Assembly: GCA_030426725.1 (NCBI GenBank)
Contig: JAUHXZ010000002.1
Span: 69,673-112,208 of the forward strand
Source of the DNA: Actinomycetes bacterium
GTDB lineage: Bacteria > Actinomycetota > Actinomycetes > Propionibacteriales > Propionibacteriaceae
Direction of reading: 5' to 3'
DNA: 42,536 nt
The position numbers and the translations under genes were made by a program. The notes below the pieces were generated by a model that made no database searches, was not told the DNA's origin, and saw only the letters and a program-made list of their open reading frames with translations. Shown here piece after piece: positions 15,880 through 25,815 of this stretch. Each line of letters starts with the position of its first letter. Within the stretch, counting starts at the first letter, position 1.

Positions 15880-16737
15880 ATGAACCCGGAGATCACAGCC
15901 CTACTCGCAGCCGACGGTGTGGTCGCGGCCCGCCGTCATCCGCATCTCGCGCGCGCCCTCAACTCCTGCCAGCACCGCGGGCAGCTCACCCGGTTGCTTC
16001 CCGGCGTCTACGCGTATCCCGACAGGGCGGCGGACGCGTCGCTCCGCCTGCGGGCCATCACCGAGTACGGCAACGATCTCGCCGTGACCGCAGAGTGGGC
16101 GGCGTCGCTGTCGTGGTGGCCCGACATCGACCGTCCGGACCGGATCGGCGTCGCCGGCCCCCATGACCTCAAGGATCACGAGGGGTACGCCTACGAGCAG
16201 CGGTACATCCGACCCGATCTGCTGACCTCCGCCTCCGGCAGCCTGCTGACCGTCACCGCGCTCACGGTCCTCGATCTGATCACCGAGATCGGCCCCATCG
16301 CCGTCGATGAGGCCCTCCGCCGGCGAGCCACGACCATCGCCGTCCTGGAGCGGGCGCTGAGACTCACGCCGGGTCGTCGGGGAAACAAGCTCCGGCGCGA
16401 CGTGCTCGAGGACTCCCGGGACCAGCCCTGGTCGCCGCTGGAGCGCGACGCGCATCGCCGCCTGCGATCGTCGGGCATCGCCGGATGGGTGACCAATCAC
16501 CCGGTCCGGATCGCCGGCGTCGTGTACTACCTCGACGTCGCGCTGCCGGAGCTGAGGATCGCGTTGGAGTTCGACGGCGCGGAGTATCACGGGACTCCTG
16601 AGGCATTCCACGGTGATCGGAGGCGGGATCAGGACCTCGTCGCTGCCGGCTGGCGGGTCGCGCGGTTCACCGTGAAGACGATGGATCGCGTCGTGCCGGT
16701 GCTCCGGCAGCTGATCCGTGAGTCGCGGGCGGCGTGA
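15880..16737 (+). CDS. AbiEi-like winged helix plus DUF559 (Vsr-like) nuclease domain protein
   Basis: This 285-residue protein has two parts. Residues 1-60 resemble the AbiEi antitoxin winged helix (RGQLTRLLPGVYAYP). Residues 185-281 are a DUF559 domain of the PD-(D/E)xK/Vsr endonuclease fold: SPLERD, then YYLDVALPELRIALEFDG (Asp219, Glu230, Asp232), YHG (His237), FHGDRRRDQ (Asp246) and LVAAGWRVARFT. All likely metal-binding residues are present, so it may cut or nick DNA. It stands alone, with no toxin or methylase gene beside it. It is flanked by palindromic repeats and preceded by twin DnaA-box-like sites. No clear ribosome site precedes the ATG. Function unknown; single-gene defence or a repeat-linked nuclease are possibilities. 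Confidence 0.8.
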   Translation: MNPEITALLAADGVVAARRHPHLARALNSCQHRGQLTRLLPGVYAYPDRAADASLRLRAITEYGNDLAVTAEWAASLSWWPDIDRPDRIGVAGPHDLKDHEGYAYEQRYIRPDLLTSASGSLLTVTALTVLDLITEIGPIAVDEALRRRATTIAVLERALRLTPGRRGNKLRRDVLEDSRDQPWSPLERDAHRRLRSSGIAGWVTNHPVRIAGVVYYLDVALPELRIALEFDGAEYHGTPEAFHGDRRRDQDLVAAGWRVARFTVKTMDRVVPVLRQLIRESRAA

Positions 16738-16768
16738 ACGGACACGGGCGCCTGTTCAGGCCACGGAA

Positions 16769-16853
16769 CCGCGCGAGCACTCCCGCGGACTCGACGCGGA
16801 TCTGATCCATCAAACCGACTCGATCGGGATCGATGCCGGAAAAGTGCTCACGG
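16769..16853. repeat. Palindromic repeat, downstream copy beside the DUF559 gene
   Basis: The right arm CCGGAAAAGTGCTCACGG (16836-16853) faces a decayed left arm with CGAGCACTCCCG (16774-16785). Bases 16815-16853, reverse-complemented, match 15733-15771 at 34 of 39 positions. It lies between the convergent DUF559 and deoD stops, so it might also act as a terminator, but that does not explain the upstream copy. Confidence 0.78.
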
Positions 16854-16867
16854 TTTCCCCGCGTCGG

Positions 16868-17578
16868 TCAGGCCTTCAGGGCCGCGATCCCCACCTCGAG
16901 GGCCGCTTGGAAGAGCGTCTCGCGCTCCTCCGACGAGAGGTCGGCCGAGCCGTCCTTGAGGTGGTCGGACACCGTCAGCACCGCCAGGGCTTCGCCCTTG
17001 TTGGCCAGCGCGCAGGCGTAGAGGCCGGCGGCCTCCATCTCGACACCGAGGGTACCCAGCCGGTCGAGGGCCGGGACGATGTCCATCCGCGACGAGTAGA
17101 AGAAGTCGCTGGTGTAGACGCTGCCGACGTGCGCGGTCCGTCCGCCCGAGCGGGCGTGGTCGACGGCGCCGCGGAGCATGTCGTACGACGCGGCCAGCGA
17201 CAGGCTCACGCCGGGCACGTCGATGGTCGACACCGACGAGTTGGTGTGCGCGGCCGACGCGATGACCACGTCGCGCACCGCGACGTCGCTCGAGATGCCG
17301 CCGCAGGTGCCAACGCGGCAGATCCGGCGCACCCCGAACTGCGAGAACAGCTCGGTGGCGTAGATCGACAGCGACGGGACGCCCATGCCGGAGGCCATCG
17401 CGGTCATGGGGACGCCGTCGACGGTGCCGGCCCAGGCCTGGATGCCGCGCACGTCCGAGACCAGGCGGACGTCGTCCATCCTGGTCCGGGCGATGCGCTC
17501 GGCGCGCCTGGGATCCCCGGGCATGATGACGAGCGGGGCGATGTCTCCCGGCTCGCAGGCGATGTGTGGAGTGGCCAT
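16868..17578 (-). CDS. deoD: Purine-nucleoside phosphorylase (DeoD type)
   Basis: The enzyme phosphorolyses purine (deoxy)nucleosides to base and (deoxy)ribose-1-phosphate for salvage. Its 236 residues fit the hexameric bacterial type. Family motifs are MPGDPRRAERIA (19-30), GMGVPSLSIYATEL (64-77) and CRVGTCGGI (87-95). The nucleoside site GVEMEAAGLY includes Glu180, Met181 and Glu182, and Asp205 lies in VSDHL, close to the E. coli numbering of 179-181 and 204. The ATG at 17578 has AGGAAGGGG upstream. It lies downstream of tRNA-Tyr but behind a strong terminator, and no clear promoter was seen between them. It converges on the DUF559 gene. Confidence 0.94.
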   Translation of the reverse strand: MATPHIACEPGDIAPLVIMPGDPRRAERIARTRMDDVRLVSDVRGIQAWAGTVDGVPMTAMASGMGVPSLSIYATELFSQFGVRRICRVGTCGGISSDVAVRDVVIASAAHTNSSVSTIDVPGVSLSLAASYDMLRGAVDHARSGGRTAHVGSVYTSDFFYSSRMDIVPALDRLGTLGVEMEAAGLYACALANKGEALAVLTVSDHLKDGSADLSSEERETLFQAALEVGIAALKA

Positions 17579-17607
17579 CGTCGGCCCCTTCCTGTCAGGC
17601 GGGTATG

Positions 17608-17640
17608 AAAAAAGGCCCCGCACCAATCCGGTCCGGGGCC
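17608..17640 (-). terminator. Intrinsic terminator of tRNA-Tyr
   Basis: Minus-strand GGCCCCG pairs with CGGGGCC and is followed by TTTTTT, four bases after the tRNA-Tyr 3' end. A classic intrinsic terminator. Confidence 0.85.
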
Positions 17641-17644
17641 TCAG

Positions 17645-17726
17645 TGGCAGGTGTTGGATTTGAACCAACGTAGGCTACGCCGACGGTTTTACAGACCGCT
17701 CCCTTTGGCCACTCGGGCAACCTGCC
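17645..17726 (-). tRNA. tRNA-Tyr (GTA anticodon)
   Basis: An 82-base class II tRNA with a long variable arm. Acceptor GGCAGGT pairs with ACCTGCC, the anticodon loop CTGTAAA lies between GCGGT and ACCGT, the T-loop is TTCAAAT and the discriminator is A. CCA is not encoded. Confidence 0.96.
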
Positions 17727-17751
17727 ATGCCGGGTGTCCCGGCGACGCACG

Positions 17752-17781
17752 AGCATAGCAGCGCTGTCGCCGCATCGCCAA
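17752..17781 (-). promoter_or_regulatory. Promoter of tRNA-Tyr
   Basis: Minus-strand TTGGCG (17776-17781) and TATGCT (17752-17757) are 18 bases apart, with the predicted start about 20 bases before the tRNA. Confidence 0.55.
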
Positions 17782-17835
17782 CGCGGACCCTGGCACAATG
17801 GCGGGCACCACCCGACACACCGCAGGAGGCAGCCC

Positions 17836-18327
17836 ATGGCAGCAGAGAGCTCGTTCGACGTCGTCAGCAAGGTCGACCACCAGGAGGTGGACAACGCGCT
17901 GAACCAGGCCGCGAAGGAGGTCCGGCAGCGGTTCGACTTCAAGGGGACCGACGCCGCGATCGCCTGGGCCGGCGAGGCCGTCGCGATGGAGGCGGTCTCC
18001 GAGGAGCGTGTCAAGGCCGTCCTTGACGTCTTCCAGTCCAAACTCGCCCGCCGCGGCGTCAGCCTCAAGGCGCTCGACGCCGGCGAGCCGCGGTCCTCGG
18101 GGAAGCTGTGGAAGATCACCGCAACGATCAAGGAGGGCATCAAGACCGAGGATGCGAAGAAGGTCTCGAAGCTGGTCCGCGACGAGGGCCCCAAGGGCGT
18201 CAAGTGCCAGATCCAGGGCGAGGAGCTGCGCGTGTCGTCGAAGAGCCGCGATCATCTGCAGGAGGTCCAGAAGATGATCAAGGACCAGGACTACGACTTC
18301 GCCGTCCAGTTCGTGAACTACCGATGA
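17836..18327 (+). CDS. YajQ family nucleotide-binding protein (DUF520)
   Basis: A 163-residue member of the YajQ/DUF520 family, whose relatives bind nucleotides or cyclic di-GMP and RNA. It begins [21 protein letters not shown]. It carries the family signatures [11 protein letters not shown], YxF-like ending [12 protein letters not shown], and the central [13 protein letters not shown]. The length is standard for the two-ferredoxin-fold family. GCAGGAGG stands before the ATG. The downstream acetyltransferase starts within the stop codon (ATGA overlap), so the two are co-translated. The biological role in actinobacteria is not established, so I give no symbol-based function. Confidence 0.93.
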   Translation: MAAESSFDVVSKVDHQEVDNALNQAAKEVRQRFDFKGTDAAIAWAGEAVAMEAVSEERVKAVLDVFQSKLARRGVSLKALDAGEPRSSGKLWKITATIKEGIKTEDAKKVSKLVRDEGPKGVKCQIQGEELRVSSKSRDHLQEVQKMIKDQDYDFAVQFVNYR

Positions 18328-18851
18328 ACGACCTGCCCGCCCTGCGGCCCCTCCGCGACTCCGACGCCGCCGACGTCCTCGCCGCCTTCCGCTCCGCGCC
18401 GGACATGGCCCGCCAGGGTGCCGTCACGTCCGAGGACGAGGCCCGCGGCTACCTCCACGCGCTCCGCGACGGCCCGCACCACGTTTTCGCGGTGACCGAC
18501 GACGACCGCCTCGTCGGCGTCGTGGCCGTCACCGTCGACGACGTCAACCACAACGGAACGTTCTGGTACTGGCTCAACGCGTCGCACCGCGGCCGGCGAT
18601 GGGCGTCGCTCTCCGCCACCGCCGTCGCGAACTGGGCCCTGTCGTCGGGCGGGCTCGGCCGCCTCGAACTGGCGCATCGCGCGGACTCCCCACTGTCCGG
18701 CAACGTCGCGGGGGCAGCGGGGTTCGTCCGGGAGGGCCGCGAGCGGGGCAAGTACCTCATCGACGGCCAGCGGATCGACGCGCTCACCTACGGCCGCCTC
18801 GCCACCGACCCCTGGCCGCCGTCGCCCGGGCTCGAGATGGTCACCGCCTGA
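18324..18851 (+). CDS. GNAT family N-acetyltransferase
   Basis: A 175-residue GCN5-related acetyltransferase. It opens with [16 protein letters not shown], the usual first strand and helix of RimJ/RimL-like enzymes, and has [15 protein letters not shown] and [20 protein letters not shown], where the acetyl-CoA pyrophosphate loop lies. [19 protein letters not shown] is the usual C-terminal segment with the conserved GF-x-EG-like motif. It resembles enzymes that acetylate ribosomal protein N-termini or small amines, but the substrate is unknown. Its ATG overlaps the yajQ stop by four bases, so it belongs to that operon. Confidence 0.87.
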   Translation: MNDLPALRPLRDSDAADVLAAFRSAPDMARQGAVTSEDEARGYLHALRDGPHHVFAVTDDDRLVGVVAVTVDDVNHNGTFWYWLNASHRGRRWASLSATAVANWALSSGGLGRLELAHRADSPLSGNVAGAAGFVREGRERGKYLIDGQRIDALTYGRLATDPWPPSPGLEMVTA

Positions 18852-18874
18852 GTCCCCGCTCTCCGAACCCCACA

Positions 18875-18921
18875 CGGGCCGGTCCTCCAGCCACCACATC
18901 GGCGGCGGGAGGACCGGCCCG
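18875..18921. terminator. Bidirectional hairpin between GNAT and amylopullulanase genes
   Basis: A perfect 14-base stem (CGGGCCGGTCCTCC with GGAGGACCGGCCCG) with a 19-base loop lies between two convergent genes. There is no T-run on either strand. Position argues for a shared terminator or 3' end stabiliser. Confidence 0.6.
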
Positions 18922-18942
18922 CATCGGTTCAGGTCGTGACGG

Positions 18943-21900
18943 TCAGCCGAACAAGCCGTCCCACAACCAGCGCCAGTTCCGGCCCCAGTCCCTGCCGAAC
19001 GGCCACCCGACATCGTCGTCCGGCGCCTCGTCGACGAGCACGACGGCGCTCCGGGCAGGGATGACGATGGTTCCGTCCGAGGAATCCCACGTCGTCGTCT
19101 TCACGACGGGATCCTTGCCGTCGGCCAGCGCATCGGCGAGCTCGAACTCCCGGCCGGAGAGGTCGGAGAGCGTCACCGTCACAGGATCGGGCGAGGCGTT
19201 GAACGCGACCAGCGCCGCGTCGAGGTCCTCGTCCGCGTCCTCGCCGACGGTGTCGTCGACGAGCATCGTGATGACGCCGGGCGCTTCGCCGGACCCGCTG
19301 CCCGGGAAGCTCACCTTCTCTTTGATGAGGTCCGACGAGCCGAGCCTCAGGAGGCCGACGTCGTCGCGGACGCGCAGCAGGTCGAGGGCGGCCGACTCGG
19401 CGGCGGCGATGTCGTCGGCACCGGGCTTGAGGTCCGGGTCGGCGAGCAGCGGGGCCATGATCGGCCACTTGTCCTCGTTGTCCGCGGCCCGCGGCAGGCC
19501 GGAACCGAACGTGGATTCCTGTCCGGTCCAGTCGATCCGGTTGAACCAGTCGCCGGAGTTGTAGCTGTTGCGGTCGAGGGACTTCGAACGCAACAGCTCG
19601 GTGCCGGCGTGCCAGAACGACGGCGTCTGCGCCCAGGTGGTGGTCGCCAGCATGACCGTGTTCATTCGCACGCGGTCGGCCATCGACGTGTCGACGGGCA
19701 GCTTGAGCACGGCCAGGTCGTAGAGCGTCTCGTTGTCGTGCGCGTCGACGTAGGTGATGACCTCGTCCGGCTCGTCGGCGTAGCCCGCCGGCGAGCCGCC
19801 GTAGTCCAACTCGTCACCGCTCTTGGTGGAACCGTCGGCAGTGGTGAGCTCGAAGTCGCGAAGGTTGCCCGCCAACCCCAGCTTGACGAGGTCCGTCTTC
19901 GCCGCCAGGTCGGCCTCAGCGTCGCCCGGCACCCCGTCCCGGCCGTTCGGGTCGGTGAAGAGGCCCGTGCCGAAGCCCTGGTAGAACGTCGAGGCCCCGT
20001 TGACAGGGCTGCCGCCGTGGACCGCGTCTCGCAGCCGGTCACTGAAGGTGCCGATGCCGGTGTCGCCGAGCTGGCCCTGAACGGCCTGGTAGAACAGCGA
20101 GTTGTTGGCCACCTCGCCGAAGTTCCAGCCTTCGCCGTAGAGGTAGATCTTCGAGCCGTCGACCCCGTCCTTCCGCAAGGTGAGCTCATCGAGCGCGGCG
20201 CGGATGGCCAGCATGTTCTCCTTGGAGTGGTGGCCCATGAGGTCGAACCGGAACCCGTCGACCTTGTACTCCTTCGCCCACAGGACGACCGAGTCCACCA
20301 TGAGCTTCTGCGCCACCTGATGCTCGGTGGCAACGTTCTGGCAGCAGGTGGAGGTCTCGACGGCGCCGGCCGCGTTGAGCCGGTGGTAGTACCCGGGAAC
20401 CACCTGGTCGAGCACCGACTTGTCGCCCTGGCCCGATTGAGCCGTGTGGTTGAACACCTCGTCGAGGACGACCTGGAGGCCCATGCCGTGCAGGGCGCCG
20501 ACCATCTCGCGGAACTCCTTGACCCGGGCGCCGCCGTCGGGGTCGACCGCGTACGAGCCCTCGGGCACGGAGTAGTGGTACGGGTCGTAGCCCCAGTTGA
20601 AACCGTCGGTGTCAGCGACCGCCTCGACGCACGCCTGCTGCTCCGTGGAGTCGGGCGCGTAGGACTCGAGGTCGCAGTCGGGAACCGCCTGCTTCGACCG
20701 GTCCTCCTCGATGGTCGCGATGTCGAACGACGGCAGCAGATGCACGGTGTTGATGCCGGCGTCGGCGAGCTGGCGCAGCTGCTTGGTGCCCGCGCTCTTG
20801 CGGGTGAACGCCCGGTAGGTGCCGCGCTGCTCCTCGGGGACGGTCTCGTCGGTGACCGAGAAGTCCCGGATGTGCAACTCGTAGATGGCCCGGTCGACCG
20901 GCTTGTCGATCGTCGGCGCCACGGCCTTGCGCCACTGCGCCGGTTGGAGGTTGCGGGCGTCGAGGTCGACCGCGACCGACCGCTCGGAGTTCGTCGTAAG
21001 CGCGACGGAGTACGGGTCGGTGACCTGGTTGGTCTCGACGGCGCCGGTGGTCGGCGCGTACACGACGACCTCCCACAGGTAGTCGTCGAGGCGCAGGCTC
21101 TTCCCGGCCTTGACGGTCCAGGTGCCGGTGGCGGCGTCCCACGTGGCGTCGTGGCGCACCGGGTCCTGGTCGCGGGCGTCCTCGTCCCAGGTGAGGAGGG
21201 AGGCCTGCTGAGCCGTCGGGGCCCACAGCCTGAACGTCGGCACCTTGCGGTTGTCGAACGTCACCCCGAGGTCGACGTCGGCCACGGCGGAGGCGTAGAG
21301 GTCATCGAGGACCCCGGAGATCTGCACGCCGGTGAGCCCGGTGAGCGCCCCTTCGGCGTCGCGTTGGGCGACCATGAGCTGCCCCGTGAGCAGGGCGGCG
21401 ACCTCGTCGCGGCCAGTGTCGTCGAGCCCGAGCGCGACGTAGTCGGCCAGCGCGGGGAAGCGCTGCTTCTGCTCGTCGGTGAGGCCGCCGGCGATCCGGG
21501 TCAGCGTGGCCGGGTCTCCCCCGACCACGTCGTCGTCCTCGACGGCGAGCGTCGCCTCCGATGACCCGTAGAGCTGCCACGCCGCGTCAGCTGCGTCCGT
21601 GCCGAGCCCCGCCGGCCACGCGAGGGTGGTCTCGTCGACCCAGTAGGCGCGCAGCTGCCCGACACCGGCCAGCGGCGGGTTGTCGGACTCGATCGTCAGG
21701 ACGTGCGTGGACAGCGTGTAGCGGAACACGAGGTGGTCGCCGTCGCCGACGGTGAAGCCGATGTTGGCCCCGCCGGGGGCGCCGCCCTCGCCGTAATTCT
21801 CGTCCCAGCCCAGGCCGTGGGCGACCTTGACCTCGTACGAGCCGGCCGGAAGCTGGTCGGTGGTGAACTCGTAGACGCCGTCGCGGTCACCGTCGGCCAT

Positions 21901-24774
21901 GAGGGTGACGAGACACTCGGGCTTCCAATCGCCCGAGCAGCCGAGCTCGTCCTGCTGGTTGCCGGGGATCGTGACGATCGGGCCCTCGGCCGTGGACTGG
22001 ACGATGTTGGTGCGCGGGTCGAAGTAGAACGTGATCGGGCCGCCGCCGTGGGAGAAGGCGAGGTTCGGACCGCCCGGCACTCCATTGGCGCCGTAGTTGA
22101 TGTCCCAGGACCCGTTGATCGCGACCTTGTACTCGTAGTTCCCCGCGGGAAGATCGAACGTGCCGACCCACACACCGGAGGTGGGGTCGAGGGTGAGCTT
22201 GGCCGCTTCGCAGCTGGGCTCCCACGGGGTGGCGCAACCCATCGCCTGGTTGAGGTTGCCTGGGACGGTGACCATGGAGATGTCACCACCCGGCTCCTCC
22301 TCCACATCGAGCGAGACGGCGTTACCGATCGAGGCGTAGGTGGAGGCGGCGGCGTGCCGGCCTGCCGCGTCGGTGGTGACGGCGCGGTACTCGACGAGGG
22401 TGCCGGTGGCGAGGCCGGCGTCGAGGTCGTCGAAGACCCGGGGCTCGGTGTCCTCTGCCGTACCGAGCGCGTGCCACTGGTCGGAGCCGACGACTCGCCA
22501 GGCGAAGCTCGTCTCCTGCCACGTGGCGTCGTCGACGTCGGCGGACACGGGCGTCTCGTCGGCGAGGCCCGCACCGGCCGCCGGTGCGGAGACGGTCACG
22601 ACGAGGGGTTCCGCCGGGGCGGTGACGGTGGAGCCCGCCTTCCAGACGACTGCGGTCAGGGCCGGCACCGTGATGCTTGCCGACGCGTCGGCACCGGTCG
22701 AGAAGTCGGTACCGCCGCCGTACACCGACGAGAAGGTCGCGTCGGCGGTGAGCGTCGCGAGGTCCACGGTCTTGGCCGCGGTCGTGTTGTTGAGCGCCAC
22801 GAGGTACTCGGTCTTCTCGTCGCGGTCGACGCGGGAGAAGGCGTAGACACCGGCGCCGTTGTCGGCGTAGCGCTCGATCTGCGCGCCGGTCACCAGTGCG
22901 GGGTGGTCGGCGCGCAGCTGCGCCAGGTCGGCGATGTGCCGGTAGATCGGCGCGTCGGTGGCGAAGTGGTCGGTGGCACCGAGCGTCTCGCCGGTGATGA
23001 GCTGCTGGTTCTCGTACTCGTCGACCTGGGTGGCGAACAGCGACTGGCGCGAGTCCTTGTCGTTGCCGGCGCCCACGCCTGCGAAGCCCTGCTCGTCGCC
23101 GTAGTAGACGACGGGCTGGCCGCGGCCGAGGAACATCAGGTCGTGCGCGAGGAGGTCGCGCTCGAGGCCCTGGGGCTGGTTCTGCAGGAAGTAGCCGACG
23201 CGTCCCATGTCGTGGTTGCCGAGGAAGGTCGGCAGCGCCGTCGACGACGAGTCGGGCGTGGTGTAGCGGTCGTCGCCCGCGTAGAGGTTCTGCAGGCCGC
23301 GGGCGCTGTTGCCCGAGGCGTAGCTGACGGCGGCGGACTGGAAGGTGAAGTCGAGCACCGAGCTCATGTCGGTATCGCGGACGTATGGCGCGAGCTTGGC
23401 CGGGTCGGCGTCGTAAACCTCGCCGAACATGAAGAAGTCGGGCTTGCCGTTGTCCCGGGCGTAGGTGAGGACCTCGTCGGTCCACTGCTCCCAGAACTCG
23501 AAGTTGACGTGCTTGGCGGTGTCGATGCGGAAGCCGTCGATGCCGATGTCGACCCAGTCCTGGTACACCTCGACGAAGCCGCTGACGACGTCCGGGTGTT
23601 CGGTCATGAGGTCGTCGAGCCCAGCGAAGTCGCCGTAGGTGACCGACTCACCGCTCCACGTCGAGTCGCCCCGGTTGTGGTAGAGCGTCGGGTCGTTGAG
23701 CCAGGCGGGGACCTTGAGGTCTTCGTCGCCGGCGGCGACCACGGGCGTGTACGGGAACGAGGTCTGGGCGTCGAGGGCCGGGAAGGAGCCGGTGCCCGCG
23801 TACTCGGCGGGGTCGAACTCGTTGCCGGAAGCGTCGAGGTACGGCGAGGTGGCCTGGTCGACGTAGGAGTAGTTGCCCTCCTCGTAGGAGATGAGGTCGG
23901 CGGTGTGGTTGGTGATGATGTCGAAGTAGACCTTGATGCCGCGGTCGTGGGCCTCGGAGATGAGGGCCTGGAGCTCGGCGTTGGTGCCCAGGTGCGGGTC
24001 GATCTGGGTGAAGTCGGTCACCCAGTAGCCGTGGTAGCCGGCGGACGCGTCGGTGCCGGTGCCTTGCACGGGCCGGTTCTTGAAGCTCGGTGTGAGCCAG
24101 ATCGCGGTGGTGCCGAGGCCCTCGATGTAGTCGAGGTTCCCGCGCAGGCCCGCGATGTCGCCGCCGTTGAAGAAGCCCTTGTCGGTGGGGTCGAAGCCGG
24201 TGACGAGCCGGTCTCCGGTGAGCCCGCCCTCGTCGTTGGACGTGTCGGCGTTGGCGAAGCGGTCGGTCATGACGAAGTAGAACTGCTGCTCGCTACCGGG
24301 CTGGCGCACGGGCGCGGCGACGAGGGCGTCGTCGGCGGAGGTGTAGCCGTCGCGGACCGAGACGACCTCGAGGCCCACCTTGTCCTCGTTGTCGTCGAAC
24401 ATGAACCGCAGCGTCGCGGTGCCGTCGATGGCCAGCGGGATGTTGTCCCCGCCTCCGTTGAGGCCCCAGGACTGGTCCCAGGAGTCGTTGGCCGTGACTT
24501 TGTACTCGTAGGAGCCGGCGGGCAGCTCGAACTCTGAGGCGTAGAGCCCGGGGGTGTCGGTGGGGGCGAGTTCGGTGGCTGCGCAGTCGGGCAGCCAGTC
24601 CCCGCCGTTGTCGCCGCCGGTGCAGCCGAGTTCGGATTGCAGGTTGCCGACGATGGCGAAGGTGTCGCCCTCGTCGGCGACGGCGGTGGGGGCGGCGGTC
24701 ATCCCCCCGGTGAGCGCCATCGCTGCGGCGGTGGCGAGTACGACTGATCGACGGGTGCGTTGTTTCGTCGTCAC
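18943..24774 (-). CDS. Secreted amylopullulanase with two GH13 catalytic domains
   Basis: This 1943-residue enzyme degrades starch, glycogen or pullulan outside the cell. A signal peptide ends near AVADEG. An X25-type module follows (about 35-130). The first GH13 domain is an alpha-amylase with Asp418 (FRIDTAKH), Glu452 (FMFGEVYD) and Asp522 (LGNHDMGR). Two more X25-type modules lie near 830 and 930, then pullulanase N-terminal and CBM48 regions (about 1040-1250). The second GH13 domain is pullulanase-type, with Asp1511 ([10 protein letters not shown]), Glu1548 (YGEGWNFGE) and Asp1680 ([10 protein letters not shown]). Both triads are intact, so alpha-1,4 and alpha-1,6 cleavage is expected. 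The C-terminus is Trp-rich and has no sortase motif. The GTG at 24774 has GAGGAA six bases upstream. Confidence 0.93.
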   Translation of the reverse strand: MTTKQRTRRSVVLATAAAMALTGGMTAAPTAVADEGDTFAIVGNLQSELGCTGGDNGGDWLPDCAATELAPTDTPGLYASEFELPAGSYEYKVTANDSWDQSWGLNGGGDNIPLAIDGTATLRFMFDDNEDKVGLEVVSVRDGYTSADDALVAAPVRQPGSEQQFYFVMTDRFANADTSNDEGGLTGDRLVTGFDPTDKGFFNGGDIAGLRGNLDYIEGLGTTAIWLTPSFKNRPVQGTGTDASAGYHGYWVTDFTQIDPHLGTNAELQALISEAHDRGIKVYFDIITNHTADLISYEEGNYSYVDQATSPYLDASGNEFDPAEYAGTGSFPALDAQTSFPYTPVVAAGDEDLKVPAWLNDPTLYHNRGDSTWSGESVTYGDFAGLDDLMTEHPDVVSGFVEVYQDWVDIGIDGFRIDTAKHVNFEFWEQWTDEVLTYARDNGKPDFFMFGEVYDADPAKLAPYVRDTDMSSVLDFTFQSAAVSYASGNSARGLQNLYAGDDRYTTPDSSSTALPTFLGNHDMGRVGYFLQNQPQGLERDLLAHDLMFLGRGQPVVYYGDEQGFAGVGAGNDKDSRQSLFATQVDEYENQQLITGETLGATDHFATDAPIYRHIADLAQLRADHPALVTGAQIERYADNGAGVYAFSRVDRDEKTEYLVALNNTTAAKTVDLATLTADATFSSVYGGGTDFSTGADASASITVPALTAVVWKAGSTVTAPAEPLVVTVSAPAAGAGLADETPVSADVDDATWQETSFAWRVVGSDQWHALGTAEDTEPRVFDDLDAGLATGTLVEYRAVTTDAAGRHAAASTYASIGNAVSLDVEEEPGGDISMVTVPGNLNQAMGCATPWEPSCEAAKLTLDPTSGVWVGTFDLPAGNYEYKVAINGSWDINYGANGVPGGPNLAFSHGGGPITFYFDPRTNIVQSTAEGPIVTIPGNQQDELGCSGDWKPECLVTLMADGDRDGVYEFTTDQLPAGSYEVKVAHGLGWDENYGEGGAPGGANIGFTVGDGDHLVFRYTLSTHVLTIESDNPPLAGVGQLRAYWVDETTLAWPAGLGTDAADAAWQLYGSSEATLAVEDDDVVGGDPATLTRIAGGLTDEQKQRFPALADYVALGLDDTGRDEVAALLTGQLMVAQRDAEGALTGLTGVQISGVLDDLYASAVADVDLGVTFDNRKVPTFRLWAPTAQQASLLTWDEDARDQDPVRHDATWDAATGTWTVKAGKSLRLDDYLWEVVVYAPTTGAVETNQVTDPYSVALTTNSERSVAVDLDARNLQPAQWRKAVAPTIDKPVDRAIYELHIRDFSVTDETVPEEQRGTYRAFTRKSAGTKQLRQLADAGINTVHLLPSFDIATIEEDRSKQAVPDCDLESYAPDSTEQQACVEAVADTDGFNWGYDPYHYSVPEGSYAVDPDGGARVKEFREMVGALHGMGLQVVLDEVFNHTAQSGQGDKSVLDQVVPGYYHRLNAAGAVETSTCCQNVATEHQVAQKLMVDSVVLWAKEYKVDGFRFDLMGHHSKENMLAIRAALDELTLRKDGVDGSKIYLYGEGWNFGEVANNSLFYQAVQGQLGDTGIGTFSDRLRDAVHGGSPVNGASTFYQGFGTGLFTDPNGRDGVPGDAEADLAAKTDLVKLGLAGNLRDFELTTADGSTKSGDELDYGGSPAGYADEPDEVITYVDAHDNETLYDLAVLKLPVDTSMADRVRMNTVMLATTTWAQTPSFWHAGTELLRSKSLDRNSYNSGDWFNRIDWTGQESTFGSGLPRAADNEDKWPIMAPLLADPDLKPGADDIAAAESAALDLLRVRDDVGLLRLGSSDLIKEKVSFPGSGSGEAPGVITMLVDDTVGEDADEDLDAALVAFNASPDPVTVTLSDLSGREFELADALADGKDPVVKTTTWDSSDGTIVIPARSAVVLVDEAPDDDVGWPFGRDWGRNWRWLWDGLFG

Positions 24775-24832
24775 TGGCGATTCCTCTTGACGGGGCGGCA
24801 CTCCGACGTGTCGCCTGCGGGATTGCGCCCTG

Positions 24833-24862
24833 ATGGTAGGCCGGTTCCCGGGCCGGTCACAA
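24833..24862 (-). promoter_or_regulatory. Probable promoter of the amylopullulanase gene
   Basis: Minus-strand TTGTGA (24857-24862) and TACCAT (24833-24838) are 18 bases apart, giving a leader of about 50 bases. No clear operator palindrome was found next to it. Confidence 0.45.
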
Positions 24863-24917
24863 GACCCCGAACGGAAAAACTTTGAGCTCTAAATCAAGTC
24901 GCCGGAGAAGTGGTGGC

Positions 24918-24923
24918 TAAGCT
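24918..24923 (+). promoter_or_regulatory. -10 box of xthA (leaderless)
   Basis: TAAGCT lies seven bases before the ATG at 24931, and no Shine-Dalgarno lies between. The -35 region is weak. Confidence 0.5.
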
Positions 24924-24930
24924 CCTTGCC

Positions 24931-25815
24931 ATGCGCATCGGGACCCACAACGTCAACGGCATCCGGGCGGCACTGCGCCGCGGCTTCCGCCCCTACTGGG
25001 ACCGCACCGCGGCCGACGTCATCGCGCTCCAGGAGGTGCGCTGCCGGATGGACGATCTGCCGCTCGAAGCGTTCCACGACTACCACGTGACCCTCGACGC
25101 GGGGCAGACCGCCGGCCGCAACGGTGTGGCCATCATGACCCGGGCCAGGCCGGAGCGGGTGCGCGCCCTCGACGCCACGGTGCACCAGTTCGGCCCCGAC
25201 CTGGCCCCCGAGGAGGTGCCCGCCGAGCGCATCGTCAACCGCGACCTGGCCCGGTTCTCGACGGAGGGCCGCTACGTCGAGGTCGACCTCGCCGACGCTC
25301 CGCTGCGCGTCGCCAGCCTCTACCTCCCCAAGGGTGCCGCCTGGCCGCACGAGGACGGCTCCGAGGAGAAGTACCGGCGCAAGATGCGCTTCATGCGCGG
25401 CTTCGCCCGGCTGCTGACGGCGTCTCGCCGGGAGGCGGCGGCGGACGGTCGCGAGTTCCTCGTCATGGGTGACTTCAACATCGCCCACACCCGCCAGGAT
25501 CTGCGCAACTGGCGCAGCAACCAGAAGTCCGAGGGCTTCCTGCCGGAGGAACGCGAGTGGTTCGGGTCGATCCTCAGCCCCCGCAGCCTCGTCGACGTGA
25601 CCCGTAGGCTCCATCCCGACGCCGACGGCCCCTATTCGTGGTGGTCGTGGCGCGGGCAGGCGTTCACCAACGACGCCGGTTGGCGCATCGACTACCACCT
25701 CGCCTCCCCCGGCCTCGCGAAGAGCGCCACCTCGGCCTGGGTGGGCCGCGAGCCCAGCTACGAGGAGCGGATCAGCGACCACGCGCCGGTGCTTGCGGAC
25801 TACTCGCTGTCCTGA
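24931..25815 (+). CDS. xthA: Exodeoxyribonuclease III / AP endonuclease
   Basis: A 294-residue enzyme of the exonuclease III family, which cuts DNA at abasic sites and trims 3' ends in base excision repair. Catalytic-site motifs are visible: Asn7 in THNVNGIRAAL, Glu35 in ALQEVRC, VASLYLPKG with the active-site Tyr, MGDFNIAH with the Asp/Asn pair, and the C-terminal WRIDYHLAS and SDHAPV with the final Asp-His. The ATG at 24931 was chosen over one 21 bases upstream because the family begins MRIGTHNVNG and the -10 box points to it. Its last 16 bases overlap the convergent mannosyltransferase gene. Confidence 0.94.
   Translation: MRIGTHNVNGIRAALRRGFRPYWDRTAADVIALQEVRCRMDDLPLEAFHDYHVTLDAGQTAGRNGVAIMTRARPERVRALDATVHQFGPDLAPEEVPAERIVNRDLARFSTEGRYVEVDLADAPLRVASLYLPKGAAWPHEDGSEEKYRRKMRFMRGFARLLTASRREAAADGREFLVMGDFNIAHTRQDLRNWRSNQKSEGFLPEEREWFGSILSPRSLVDVTRRLHPDADGPYSWWSWRGQAFTNDAGWRIDYHLASPGLAKSATSAWVGREPSYEERISDHAPVLADYSLS

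Noticed and set aside
15733..16853. Insertion sequence around the DUF559 gene
   Set aside because: Inverted flanks are present but there is no transposase and no clear target duplication, so it is listed as repeats plus gene and not as an insertion sequence.
21703..24537. Very long plus-strand open frame opposite the amylopullulanase
   Set aside because: High-GC antisense artefact: Val/Gly/Arg-rich composition with no recognisable domain, while the opposite strand has clear GH13 motifs.
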